A stretch of DNA of 64,000 bases, taken from NCBI GenBank assembly GCA_950295325.1, contig OX485804.1, positions 372,001-436,000 of the forward strand, given 5' to 3'. The number at the start of each line of letters is the position of its first letter. Within the stretch, counting starts at the first letter, position 1. The DNA is from Polytrichum commune (lineage: Eukaryota; Streptophyta; Polytrichopsida; Polytrichales; Polytrichaceae). A model generated the notes under the pieces. It was not told the origin of the DNA. It ran no database searches and was given only the letters and a program-made list of their open reading frames with translations. This document shows positions 23,707 to 36,124 of this stretch, one piece after another. The translations under genes and the position numbers were made by a program.

Positions 23707-26460
23707 TACATCTTTGCCTACATAATTTTGGAAGGCGAGGTTCTCAAAGGTCAACAAACACTTCAAGAACATACTTGACAAACTTGCAGTGAACAACAAC
23801 CCAACTATTGTAGCCGATATAATGATCAAATGCCTTCCAAATTACTAGTCATGGACAATATGAAATTCACATGTGCCAGTGGGAGGACTGAATGGGCATG
23901 CTTGGGGCATGTCTAATATATTGATGTGGGTGTTGGAAATGTAAGGAACTTTCCTTTGGCAATTTAGCAACACCTTGGCAATCAAGGGGTTGGCATTATT
24001 GAAAATAAAGCATGTTCATGCACACATTGAAAGTAAAGCATGTCATGGTGCAAAGTGCCCACAAGTTCGTACTTAGTTGTTCCCCAACATCTAACAGTGG
24101 GTTTACGTGAGGATTATATAGGTTAAAGAAACTCCAAAATCGAGCAATCCTATCGGTTAATAGTATACTTTTGCACCTAAAGAGTTTACAATGAGACACA
24201 AGTCTAAAGCATGAGAAACCATTGTGGTGCTAATGCAACACCAATAATATCATGTCAACACATGTTGGTCTCAATTCAAGAAAATACTCAACCCAATTTG
24301 ATAAACCAAACTTCAAACTTGAAGTAAGATCCAATAAGGGGAGTTCCGGACTGTAGATTTCTTGGAGCCAAACCCTAGCCTAAGTTTGATTTCACATTGG
24401 ATCCAATGTCACCTGTTGTGGACCATAAGTGAGCAAATTAAAATCATCTCCAGCCTAGTGGGAATGGTTGTAAATGTAAACGAGTGTAACCTAGCATACA
24501 CCTCAAAATGGGCAGGGATCCGTGGCACTCAAGTAAAGTCATCCGGTAACAAAAATCCGATGAGTCCATCAAGAAGTTTGGATGGAGCTTACTTTACTGA
24601 AACTCCTCCGAGTTGGCATGTAAGACCATTTTCTTCCTCATAGCTATTGTGAACTATTAGCTATATTGTAAATATCCATTAGTTGGCAAGGGGCAATGAT
24701 GTGGCCTTGGATGCTCTAAGCCTATTTTCTAACCTCCCATGAGTTGTTTCCAAGGCCATGATGTGGCTTTGAATTCCACATGATTTGATGAATATCGCAA
24801 GATTTCAACATGTGCAACATATAATTATGACGTGTTGTCATAGACATTTTTTGTTTGTTCATAATTCATTTATTTTTCACGGGTGTGTTTGCTCAAATTT
24901 TGTAATATATCAAAATAATATATATCACCTTATGGTAGATTGGTGAGCTCAAAAGATCAATTCAATAATAATAATAATAATATGTAATGAGATTTATTTG
25001 AAAATAATTAATATACATCATGCGATTTTAAAGATAATACAATATATGATGAGGATAAAATATTACAATAATTCAAATAGGTTATAGTCAGAAACTTATG
25101 ATCTTCTGAGTATACCCCATCCATAATGTTGTCCCACAAGTCTAATTCCAGATAACATAGGATCTATTTATACCTCATATTATATTACCTAAAAACAATA
25201 TTAATTTTTATATACTATTTTTGTTATATGTTTTATATTCTATCTTCATTGTTTCATTTTGGTCATCTTATGAACACTTGCACTAATCTATCATTAGGAT
25301 AACAAAGATAACACATGTAAATGGTAGGTCACAAAATTATAACCTCAATGTTAATGAGGATTTTGTAATGTTTCAGACCTCCAAATTAATTATGTGCTTC
25401 ATTGATGGTTTCACTTTTGGAATGAAATCCCAATCGATTGTTTATTTACTAATTGGAAGTGCACATATATATTGGATTTTAGACATTGAAGGTGAAGTGC
25501 ACTCAATATGGGATTTGTAGTCAAGCAACCTTCAAGAATACAAGGGCAATGTTTTTTTTGAAGTTGGACGGGATGGGCAACAATTTTCGGTTGGGTTCAA
25601 AAGATTCTTTAAAAATAACTAGACTAGTAGTGATAGGTTGGCAACGCATGATGCACCCACTTGCTTTTATACGAGGCAATTTTTTATTTTTATGTCTAAC
25701 CCCCTTTGCATTATTGCCTTAAGGATTAGATTAGACTAGGATTATTTAGAACTACTTAACTTGGTATTTTTGAAACCCTTGAGACAAGAAGCCGATGACG
25801 TAAGGTAGTGTCTAAAGTGGTTCATCTCATCCGTAAGATGAAAGAACTCTCACTAATGAAAATACATGAGTGCCACGAATCCCCGGCCCCTCAAAATAGG
25901 GTAAGTGACACTATTATGCATGGGACACTAAAACCAGAAATACCAGAAATTGTGTACTACTATTGCAAAAGTAATGAGCACTCCCACTTGATTAGGTAGA
26001 AGATGGTGAAGTTAACTCTTAAGTGTTCGAGAGGTGGACCACATTGGACCTCTCCATACATAAAAACATGCCGTATTAAAACTATACACTTTTACTTCTA
26101 ACTAATTATGTAAAAAAATGACCTTGTCGAATGCACTTTTTGAATCAGTTTAATACATTGATGTAATTGAAGATTTAAGTTCAAATTTTGCAACTTGGGT
26201 GCCCTTGGATGCAAATACATACGTTGTATTTTGATCATTGTATTTTGATCATCAGTGAACATGTGGGTTTATTTTGTGCTTAACATAAGGTGGGAGGAAG
26301 GCGGGGCGGGCAGGAAGGAGCCTCCGCCTGGACGCGACACAGTGCCGACGCCGGCCGGACGACTTCCGACACTCCCTTCAGAACATGATTTTGATGCATG
26401 GCTTCTTGCTTGCGGTGGTAGCGTCATCCTCTCACTGTTTTCTCTCTTGCTGCCACTTAG
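23707..26460. other. Non-coding stretch
   Basis: No supported gene. An (AAT)n run lies near 24966-24985. The sequence becomes GC-rich at 26280-26380, just before the exon-like segment at 26461. Confidence 0.45.
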
Positions 26461-26562
26461 GTGCAACGTCGGCAAAGTGACCACGTAATGGATGCAGTTT
26501 GCAACTCACAAGGGTTTGGAATTATAGTCAGCTTCGCTCTACGGCCTCCTGGGAAGGACCGG
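26461..26562 (+). CDS. Isolated exon-like segment, unknown gene
   Basis: The segment is bounded by an acceptor (TTGCTGCCACTTAG) and a strong donor (CGG/GTATGT), and is open for 34 codons in phase 0. It contains VCNSQGFGIIVSFALRPPGK, which reads like real protein. I do not recognise the family and found no convincing neighbouring exons. It is on the opposite strand to the gene fragments at 27.6-37.1 kb and may be another piece of the same mosaic or the remains of a separate gene. Confidence 0.4.
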
Positions 26563-27218
26563 GTATGTACTCTTCCTTCTGCACAATAGTTCCGATCTAA
26601 TTTAAGTTGCCCACCAGAGCGTCATAGCAGATTATTGGTTTAATGAGGTTACGTTATTGATATGGTGCTCGAGTTGTTTCTGGAAGGTGGTCCCATAGCA
26701 TTTAAGAAGACAAGAGGTGGACCCAATCAATGTGCACATTCAACTCCTTATGGTGGTTATGGTATAACTGGATTCGATATCAAAATTTGACAATGTGTAA
26801 GTGGACCATGTAAAGAATCTTCACTATGTTCAAATTGTAGACATGGTTACAGCTTATAGCCACAGTTTTCTTCTTGCAAAGATTGCAGTTTGGTGTTGAA
26901 TGACGCTCATAGGTGAAGTGAGATGTAGCCCCAAGTTGAAGTGCATACAAGTCTACATTCTGAGGGTTTCAACGTGCACAAGGAGCTTTTTTCATTTTCC
27001 CTGTGTATGTTTTGGAGATTTCTTACGTTTTCCCTGTCTCCTTTCCTAGTTTGTATGTATTCCCTGTGTTTGAATGTATCCTTGTAGGGATATTATTAAA
27101 GATTTTATGTTAGAGGGAAATGGATCGTTTTTATTGTAGGGAAGATACTATTATTTCCCACAATTTTAAGTGATAACAGGGAATTACATTTAGTTCTTGC
27201 AGGGAATTATTATATAGG

Positions 27219-27346
27219 GAAACTTGCACATTAACATTGAAGGGAAATTGTTTGTTTTTCTCGCAGGGCATTTTCATTCATGGAAACTTGCACACTAACA
27301 TTGAAGGGAAATTGTTTGTTTTTCTTGCAGGGCAATTTCATACATT
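27219..27346. repeat. Tandem duplication, 64-bp period
   Basis: 27219-27282 and 27283-27346 are near-identical, each starting GAAACTTGCACA and containing AACATTGAAGGGAAATTGTT. The flanking 26990-27200 repeats TTCCCTGT- and AGGGAA-like words. Confidence 0.9.
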
Positions 27347-27593
27347 TTCGCATTTTCATACAGGAAGACAACAATAAACAATTCGTATTTATTGTTTGAA
27401 CAACAATCTGAATAAAACAACGTTCATTTTCTCGAACCTCTGTAAAAACTCCAAATATAATAGATGCATGAGATCACCAGACCTTTGTAATAGACGCCGA
27501 TTAGGTTCATTAAATGTATCAGTTAAAGCTGTTTTCATGGATGAGATGCGAGTGTCCTTTCCTTCAAGCCCTGCTCATTACAAGAGTAGAGAT

Positions 27594-28645
27594 TCAGAAA
27601 TCCTTGACAAGTCGTGACTTAATATGGTCATCATATAGGAACTGAGAAAATGCTACAAACTTCTGTGCCAAGAACTGATACGTGAAGTTTACAGTGGTAC
27701 TGATGATACCAGTGCCGTGAGTTCGAATTGAATTTGCTTCATGCTTGATACTGATCGTATTGATGTGCTTACGGTATGCTGCACTTGACAACCTCTCTAT
27801 GAAAACCTACACATGGAGCCACAAAATAACTCAACTTCGAAATTTAATGGGTGGAGAACACCTGGGCTCAAAATTTCAAAACTATGATTTAGTACCCAGA
27901 ATTTTTAAACCAAGTAAATCAAGTGCGTTAAAGAAAAAAATCACCTGTGTGTTGAGGTTGTAGGTGTAAGAGGCTACAAAAATGTGGATGTTGCGCATTA
28001 TGTCTAATACATCAATACCTTGTTCAAGTGTCTGGCATGGTAGATGGATGTCATCCAGTTCCAAACCATACTTTTGTTCTGCCAGTTGCCGCATTTCTCC
28101 ATACGTCTGCATTAGCATCCAATGCATATGAGTTCATTTACAGATCCCATTCCACACTTGGTTCACACATACATGCATTACAGTTCAACCCTATGGCACC
28201 TTCAAGATTTTCTTACCTTCCAATTATGCAGAGCCACTGCAGTATGGTTGTAGAAAGCAACGTTGAGATATATCTCCACACGATTCTTTATGTGGATATA
28301 CTTGGTTTCTAATCGCAGAGGCTTCACGTGCACAAACCATGACAAGTCCCGAACCCCTGTCTGCAAACAGGACATACTCAATGAGAGGGATTCACATTAG
28401 AAGGGATAAGCTTGCTTCAATTGACAAAGCAAATTATTCTTCCTCAATGTAAGGTCACCCATTACCAAGTTCCACACAGCACTTTTATGCTTTTTATGAC
28501 TTTCAGAAGAATAAAATGCATCCAAGATAAAGAGGTAAAGAAATACCTTTGTAGGGTTGACATTGATTGTGCCTTTCAGGTGAGCAGAGTGTACGTGTAG
28601 GCGAAGATCAGTCTCAATGTCACGACAGAGTGGTAATAAAACTTC
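27594..28645 (-). pseudogene. WASHC4: WASH complex subunit 4 (WASHC4/SWIP) gene fragment, four exons
   Basis: Four consecutive exons with GT-AG borders, all phase 0: 28645-28547, 28360-28217, 28106-27945 and 27806-27594. They encode LCRDIETDLRLHVH, then GVRDLSWFVHVKP, then [19 protein letters not shown] with [19 protein letters not shown], then [20 protein letters not shown] and DDHIKSRL. This order and spacing match the conserved C-terminal half of WASHC4, a scaffold of the endosomal WASH complex that activates Arp2/3. About 199 residues are present of a protein usually over 1,100 long. The last exon reads into TGA directly after a KDF sequence where the family continues, and no upstream family exons are seen before the Tnp2 gene at 29066. 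It is therefore truncated at both ends, yet has no internal stop. A possible extra exon near 28660-28796 was not assigned. Confidence 0.85.
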
Positions 28646-29065
28646 CTGCTCTTTTCAGTAAGTGTTCCCCACATCCACAATTGAGAAGACTTAGAAACTA
28701 CTTTACAATTAATGTGATATAGCTCAAGCATTATAGCATTTGAAGGTTCAACATCAGCAGACTGGCGCAAAATTCCCTCAACTCCAACCCCTGTTTGACA
28801 GAAAATCAAATCTAATTAGAAAACACATCTTCATATATGCATAAAATCTATGAATCTGTTCTCAAACAGACATCTACAAACTAAGATACTTGAGGTAAAA
28901 ATGAAATTACACCATGCAACTTTCTAAGAAAACAGAGAACTGCTCATGACAATTGAAATCTAAACATTGTCCTGCAATAAACCATATCCAAGCAGCAGTT
29001 GTCTAAGTAATTTGTCTGTATAAATCCACCTAAAATACATACCTTGAGGTAGAACAAATGTTTGT
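28646..29065. other. Gap between the WASHC4 fragment and the transposase gene
   Basis: A minus-strand stretch from 28796 has an acceptor (TCTGTCAAACAG) and is open for about 50 codons, with a possible donor (AATT/GTAAAG) near 28705. It does not match the expected upstream WASHC4 residues and stays unassigned. Confidence 0.3.
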
Positions 29066-32000
29066 CTACACACCTCCCCATGAGATGGGAATACCCTTCT
29101 TGATTTGTGTCACATGATAATTTGACATCACGTACTCTCCAAGGCATCTCCACGAAAGAGGAAAGTCCTTCATTGACGCTTGATATTCCCTTTCTTTGCC
29201 TACAATTTTCCTCAATTGACTCATATGAACCAACCCTACATATGGATCATTTTGATCTCCCTCAACCTCTCCAGCTTCTTCAATTTGTAAGTGCCTCGGC
29301 AGTGACATCCGTCTCATGACACCTAAATTGAACTTCCCTAAACCTTGACTTGCTTCAAACCAATATAATTTCCCAACTTCGGGCCAAGGTGGTAGAACAC
29401 TTCTATGACCATCTGAGAGCAAATGAGACCTGACACTAAGATCACATAATTCATAAGCCACTATTGCGTCTTTCCTATTAGATATCGGGTGTTTAATGAA
29501 TTTGTGAAGTAATTGGTTGACAGGTCGTGTATCATCTCCAAAGTGTTGCCGAGGGTTTGATTTTAAGATTCTCATAGAAGAGAGCTCGGACTGTTTTGCT
29601 GAGCAGCTTCCTTCACTTGATGGTACTTGGTCAAAATACTCAGCACGGAAAAAAACTTCATGTACTCCCATGAACTCATGTACAAAAATACTCATTATTT
29701 TAGCCTTCCAAGTCCAAGACAAGTAGTCCATCTCTTCGCACTCCTCGACCCCATCAGGCCTAACCACTACTAAATCATTCATCTTATAGTGTGTTCCCCT
29801 GTGGATCAAAAATGACATTCTTTCAATCTCGTCCTTGAATTGATGTCCGCTCTCCTCATTCATCAGCCCTTTTTTCCTCCAATATTCTGTAAGGTATGCC
29901 TTTACTGTCTTACTCATTAGCCGTTTGTTTCCACTTTTCCATCCCACGCCAACCCCTTTTCTCTGCAAGACTTCTTTGCATGTACAATTTGGAAGAGTTG
30001 GAAAAAGTTTCCATAATTCAATGGCAGTATCTTGAGACGATGTCACAAAACATCCGTCTGAGTGATCTAAAGAGCATTTATCCATATAGACACCTGTATG
30101 CAAACACATCATTATGTTCAACAAACCCACCATTAATACTTGTTCATGTTGAAAGAATAAGTATACAAAGAATAAAACTAACAATCAATTAAAATGGAAG
30201 CTAAATACCTTCAACTCCATGCCTTCTTGATATAGTCATCAAATGATCATGCAACAAATGAATAGCTCTATGAGGCGGAAGTAACATGTCCAAATCAATT
30301 TGCTTCTGCTTATATAAGGAACTAAATCTTGTTCTCCCATGGTAAGCTGCATATGTAAGTTCATTTTCCTTCTTGTTGGTTTTGATGTTGACATAACTTG
30401 ACACCTTCCTTTCATGCCTAAAGCACCAGAAGATGTCATGTGATCCATGTCGTAGTACATCGTCCAATATCTCACCATTCCCTACAATACAAACAATGAA
30501 ATCAATAATCACTACTATCCAACATATGCATGTCACAATAATAACATAATATAAAAGAAAGCGAAATTAACACATAAAAAGTTACAATGCAATATTACCA
30601 GCTACGTGTTCAAGGATGGATCCATTAGGTCCATAAAGCTCTTCCCAATGGACCCTCCAAGCAGCTAGATATTCCCTTGCAATGGTTATTGCCTCAAATG
30701 TCCACCCATGTGTTCGAGAATGGGTAAAGAATATTCGAGAGATTTCCACTAAAATCAGCCCCAAAAGACAAAACTCTTCATCTTTTTTGTAACCCAGTCG
30801 ATCCAAGATATATGGTAAACACCACTGTATGAAAAGCACAAACTCTTCTGCTTTCCAATATCCAAGTCTATCATTGATGCCAGTAGGCCATCTAGCACCG
30901 AGGTCAGTAGGTCTATAAGCACTAACTTCTACTAAAGCTTTCTCAAGAATATCACCTCTTGAGTGGCACTCCTCTTTTAGTTTACAAACATATTTTTTTT
31001 AAATGCACAATGGTAAGATGTGCATCACATCATAAACCAAATCCAACGAGATATTAAACTCATACATGTAATATAGTCGCCAAAGCTTTGAAATACCAGT
31101 GATGCACATCTGTCTTGAATCAACTTTCTTCAAGTTATGTACCTGATACCATCAAAATCAAATTCATAAATATGATCAATGAAAATAAGCTAATACAACA
31201 TAATTTGAACAAATTGAACTATCTATCCTATAATAAAGAACAAAATGTTGATTTATATGCTAAACTTTGATAACTTACTTCAGATATAAGATTCTTCATA
31301 CTCCGCAATGGTGGTGGATAGCATGCTTGTCTTGGATTGTCATGGTAAACAACTCTCCTTTCAAATAAACCTTCTACCATCACATCCCTTCGGCATGCAT
31401 TATATCCTTTATCTTTTAATCCACCAATTTTTGTCTGAGCGGGATGATCACCTGTCCAAAGCATTAGCATCCCTCTTAGCCTAGCCTTCCCATTCTCAAG
31501 GATTGGCAAATTAGAGGAGATGAGATGTTGGGGGTAGTTGTAGTCCACCAAAAAACCAGTTGTAAAAAGGGTCTCCAAATCTCGAAACAATGGCTCTAAG
31601 AACATTGTGAGGATATGGTCTTCGGATTGCTTGATAATCTCCTTCGAGGAAGCCGGAATAAAAACTAGAGGAATAGGGCCAAGAATATTATTCTTTCCAC
31701 CATTCATGATTTCAAGTTCAACTGTCCATGTATTCTTGAACTTTGTAGAAGCACTCAGAAAACCATCCCAATGACCTGCTAAAGCAAAATTCTTGGATCT
31801 CCCTAATTCAAACAAACAGTAGACTCACAATCAGTATTTATAACAAAACATGCCATTTATAACAAAACATGCCAGAATCTCGGCGGTATTGTCACAATGT
31901 GTGCTAGCTCTAAAGAGATGATGATGGTGTAGTTATAAAGAATGGCAGGTATGGACATCAGCCCTTGGTGTCAACAACCTTTTTTTCACTCAATTGAGTT

Positions 32001-33530
32001 TGCCTATGTTGCAAAATATCCGCGAATGGTTTTAGAGGTCACAAGGTAAGGGCAAGGGTACGGCAAGGGCTGCCACTCTCTGCATCTTATAGGACTCCTT
32101 GCACAAGTTTAAAGGAAAAATATCCGAGTTGAAGAATGAGTAAAGACCTAAAGAACTACACTAAATTCTGGTAAGCCACAGATTAAATCTCCAGTGCCCT
32201 GTCGTCACAATTAAAAATACATCAGCCGACCAAATCATCACAAACTAGACCTTAAAAACATAAACCATAAAACATATGATAAGACCAATTGACATTGGTC
32301 TTGAGCTCAGAGTTGGTAACCCAGCAAGCAAACAACTATAAAAATAGTTCTGGAGAGTCAAACAAGGCACATGTACACAAGCTTATTAGCTAATAAACAA
32401 AGTAGAGTTGAAACTAACCTGAACAAAAGTCTTCTTACTGTGTACAGTTGTAGAGCACGCCGCGCATCTAAAGATGTACTCTTGAGTATTTTCATTCCAC
32501 CCATGTAGTAACTCTTCACAAGCAGAGGGAAAAGCACGATAAACTTGTGCACACTCTTCATTGGCACATCTCACTGGGAGCTCCCACTGTCGATCAGGAT
32601 CCCAAAATGCTTGGTTCATTCGAAACTTGGATCCATCCCAAAATTCAGATATTTTTGAAGGATGACTGTCAGATTCGATGCTACGCCACTCATTCCGATG
32701 CCTCCAGTGCTCTAGAAACTCATGACATTGTGTTCTATTCTTACACAATTGCTCCAACTCTCCTATGACAGAGATGTAATCGAATGGAAGAATGTCTTTT
32801 CTCAATGTTTGACAAATAGAACATTTCTCACCACACACCCGACAACTTCTTTTAAGTTTAGGTCCATTTAAGCATAGACACTTGACAACCAAGGGTCCCT
32901 CATAATCATCTTCTACACTAGGAACTAAGAGTTCAGGATAATGAGGTGAACCTAGACTTCCTGTACATACCCTCCACCTTACAGGCTTCAACATCCCTTC
33001 TTCTTCATACATTTTTAGCAATTGATCATATGAGTTAGGAATCTCTACCTCCTCTCCAATTGATCCTGCATACTTAAATAGCTCTCCAATACTCATCGAT
33101 TCATACCTTGTATTAGTGTTGATGCCAAACACTCTTTGTAAAATTTTCTCTTGTAGAGACAGTGATGCCTTACCCAAATCCAACTCGGCTTGGAGTAAAA
33201 CCATTTGAGTCTTCAAAGCAGACTCCAAGGTTGAAAAGTTTTGAGATGGTGCTGGAATCTTTTCTTCAACGCGTTCTCCATTTTCTTCTACGCCAACTGA
33301 TTCTCCATTTTCTTCTACACCAACTGATTCTCCATTTTCTTCTACGCCAACTGATTCGACTCCACTAATTTCAACTTCTCTGAGAACTTCTGGATATTGT
33401 TGGAAAGCAACATCTCCTGACGATTCTCGCCTTTTCTTGTGCCTATAAAATGACGCTGAGGATACTTCTCTTCCTTGACAATTTGGAGAAAGCATCGAAT
33501 TTTTCTCTTTGCCCTACTACTTGATTCCAT
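29066..33530 (-). pseudogene. Tnp2/Transposase_21-type transposase (CACTA/EnSpm group), decayed
   Basis: Five exons join in phase: 33530-32419, 31802-31279, 31142-30599, 30481-30209 and 30093-29066. Features in order are a Cys/His N-terminus (NCQGREVSSASFYRHKK), an ESVGVEENG triple repeat, Cys pairs (CRVCGEKCSIC; later CANEEC and FRCAAC), GHWDGF, the TGDHPAQTKIGGLKDKGYNA block, YDVMHI (the Tnp2 Asp-Met-His core), HGWTFEAI, and GSILEH. The last exon (342 codons) includes MNDLVVV and a WKAKIMSIFVHEF stretch with a weak BAH-like look. It would be a nuclear cut-and-paste transposase. Lesions: a likely frame change near 33495 between the first ATG and the main frame, a one-base deletion near 31790 after GDPR, and an in-frame TAA at 31001-30999. 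Terminal repeats of its element were not found. Confidence 0.75.
33274..33354 (-). repeat. Three 27-bp coding repeats
   Basis: Three near-identical 27-bp units encode ESVGVEENG three times in the first exon of the Tnp2-type gene, an in-frame minisatellite. Confidence 0.95.
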
Positions 33531-34862
33531 CCTGCAAACAATATCCAGGTCACATCTATCAGGCACTAAATTAAGCACATCTATCTTAAGGCACCTTATG
33601 TGAAATTTCACATATGTGAAATGAGTTGGACTACACTAAATTTTCTGAAGACAAGTAAATTTAAACTCTGTGATTCTTCAAACAAACTATGTACACTAAA
33701 AGTCATCAAATGCCATCGACAGATGGTCACTATAAGTACAGCATTTATTGCCAGTCCACTCAGTATTTTGCCACTGGATGTCAAAGGGAAAAGAATATGA
33801 TTCTGAACTCGGAAATTTATAAAGTATTTATCCTAGGTCCAGACTATTAGTTACTACCCTTAACCCCATTTCAGTAGTTAAGGATTGAAGCTTGTCTTAA
33901 TTCCTACTCTGTTACTTGTTGCCCCCATAAATTGCAAAATTGGGTATTGAAGGCAGTGAAGATTATTAAGAGAAGTGTACAGCAGCTCACCTGATTGTAC
34001 TCAAACTTGGCTGCTATTTGACCGCTGCTGTGGAGAAGAAATTTTACTGAGTGTTTAGGTAGGTTTACAAGCTGGGGCATTGGAAGGGGAGAGCTTGCTG
34101 CAGATTGTTAGTCAGGTTGGGATGACCTCTGTTCATCTATCAAATAGAAGACAACCCACAAACAGTAAGTTGAAGAACCATTGATCAAATGGCCTTCTTA
34201 CTAGAGGAGTGTCTAAGAACCATTCCACAACATTACTAAGATATCCAGTCTTGACAAATTGGAATCAAGGTCAACCAAACATGAATCTTAATACTAACTT
34301 ACAAATTAGATTGGAGCTTACCACATCTGAAGGTGCCATCAAGGTGATCTGCATGGAGCAACCCACCAACTCAGACTTGATGACACAAAATTTCCCTGCC
34401 ATCTCAGACTAATGTGTAATCAACTCACAAAAAGATTACAACCCCAGAAGAAGTCAAGGGTTGATGTCCTTTAATCTGAATGAACCAACAATGCGGAACT
34501 TCCATGGAGAGCTCCCAGAACTTTCAGAAAATATATATGGTAGGAGCATAGTCATAAAACTTCAATATATTTTCACTTTATTTTCATCAAAGTATACATA
34601 TATACGTGAAATATTATTCCACTTTTTATAAGGTAGTGGTAAATATGCATTCCACATCATAAACCAAATAAGATATCATCTCAATACTTGTTAGGGGATT
34701 TGTACAAATCATCATGCACCCTGTATCAACACACCCTGAACCCTTAAGGGTAAGGATGTTCACATGCGTATAACTTGTGCCACCATAACTTTAAGCAAGA
34801 ACATTAACTTTATATGTACACTCTTATTTTCAGTCTGGACTTTTGAAGGTCAAGTTAATTAC
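33531..34862. other. Region between transposase start and HISN3 fragment
   Basis: On the minus strand 34045-33997 looks like a short exon, with acceptor TTTCTTCTCCACAG and donor CAG/GTGAGC, and one frame contains SGQIAAKFEYNQ. Its gene is not recognised and it could be a leader exon. The expected downstream HISN3 exons are not present here. Confidence 0.35.
34622..34682 (-). pseudogene. Short relic resembling exon 3 of the Tnp2-type transposase
   Basis: The plus strand reads CACATCATAAACCAAAT preceded by GGTAAATATGCATTC. This mirrors 31011-31045 (GGTAAGATGTGCATC, then CACATCATAAACCAAAT), the segment coding the YDVMHI core. The similarity covers about 45 bp and is diverged, so it is an older second copy or a local duplication. 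Confidence 0.5.
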
Positions 34863-36124
34863 CTCATTCCTTCCACATCAACCCCATGCACAAGGAACTC
34901 ATCACAAGAAGCGGATAGCATGGCTAAAGTGGCTTCGTTCAAAACAAGTTCACTGAAGCATTGCCAACGGTCTGTCACAACCATATATTGACCATCCTGC
35001 CCCATGAGACCCAAAAAAGGTTGTAATAATGCATGTATTTGAGAGTAGCATGATGAAAGCTGTTAAAAGTGTCCAGAAATCTCAGCACGTAAGATGAAGC
35101 ACATCAACAAAAATATACAAATTCTTCTTCATGATCGGTGAAACCCCTTCTGCCCACCACACCCTAAGGAACACGTCTGATAACAGTGAAATAGTCTAGT
35201 ACAATATGTTTTGTCTAAAAAGATATTGTTTAGCAGATTGATCATGTTCCAAGGAAAAAATGTGAACAACCCTTGTGATTTGATCAAAAACAAAGAATCT
35301 GCAACAGGATAGTATTTTCATTTTTGAGGCCCAAATCTTACAGCAATTCACTGGAAACCCATTTACACTGCATAAAAGGAAGTGTAGAGTTAGCAAACAT
35401 TTTTTCTACAACTGAGATCGAGAACCAATCTTTCTTTCCCAGTCAGCTTCACTAACTCCTTTAGCCTCTTGTCATCCATTTTTCCATCTCGAAATACAAA
35501 CTGCACAAGATAACCTGACCGAGTTTGTTGAGCTTGAATTTCTTAAAATTGACACACTATCATCATATCACGATGATACTCTAGAACATATTGGGTTTTA
35601 AGAGGGCACATTTGAAACCCCTGTAACCCAAAAGAAAAATGTTCCTAAGATGTCTATCAGAATGCCCAGCTTTAATATCCATCACTAGAATTTATTTCCA
35701 GCATTGTTATGCTTACAAACGAAGTAAAAATTACAAAGCATTGGAATGTTTACATCACAGATTCATTTATACGTTTTACAGACAATTACACATTTGCATA
35801 CCCAGCAGAGATCTTCAATACGCACCCATTAAAAGAATCTCTTATTAGCAAGATCTCTCTTTCTGAGTACAAGAGTAAGAATTTCCGCCAAACTCTCAAC
35901 AATACTTTCTAAAACTTTTATGAACCTTATCCATAAACTGCAGAGAGAAAATCACATTTCAAAACAACTCACTGGGTGCTGCCGACAAATCCACCTGAAG
36001 CACAAACTGAAACAGGTGAACAAGGGATCATGGCATACAGATGTCACAATGACGTGACTTGCTCCAGCCTCCAGATAAGTTCTGGCATTATCAGTATTCA
36101 CGCCACCACCCAATTGCAACCCAC
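34863..36124 (-). pseudogene. HISN3: HISN3/HisA-like gene fragment (ProFAR/BBM-II isomerase), three exons
   Basis: Exons 36124-36039, 35500-35399 and 34996-34863 join in phase. They encode [12 protein letters not shown] and GASHVIVTS, then [13 protein letters not shown], then VVTDRWQCFSELVL and DEFLVHGVDVEG. This is the middle of the plant phosphoribosylformimino-AICAR-phosphate isomerase, the plastid enzyme of the fourth histidine-biosynthesis step; the family Gly-rich strand and the LDLSCRK, VTDRWQ and HGVDVEG blocks are all clear. About 107 residues of roughly 260 mature ones are present. The N-terminal half (transit peptide, CIDIHKG region) and the C-terminal YAGGV region were not found on either side. 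No internal stop is seen and splice sites are canonical, though the donor at 35398 is weak. It is a partial copy rather than the working gene. Confidence 0.85.
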
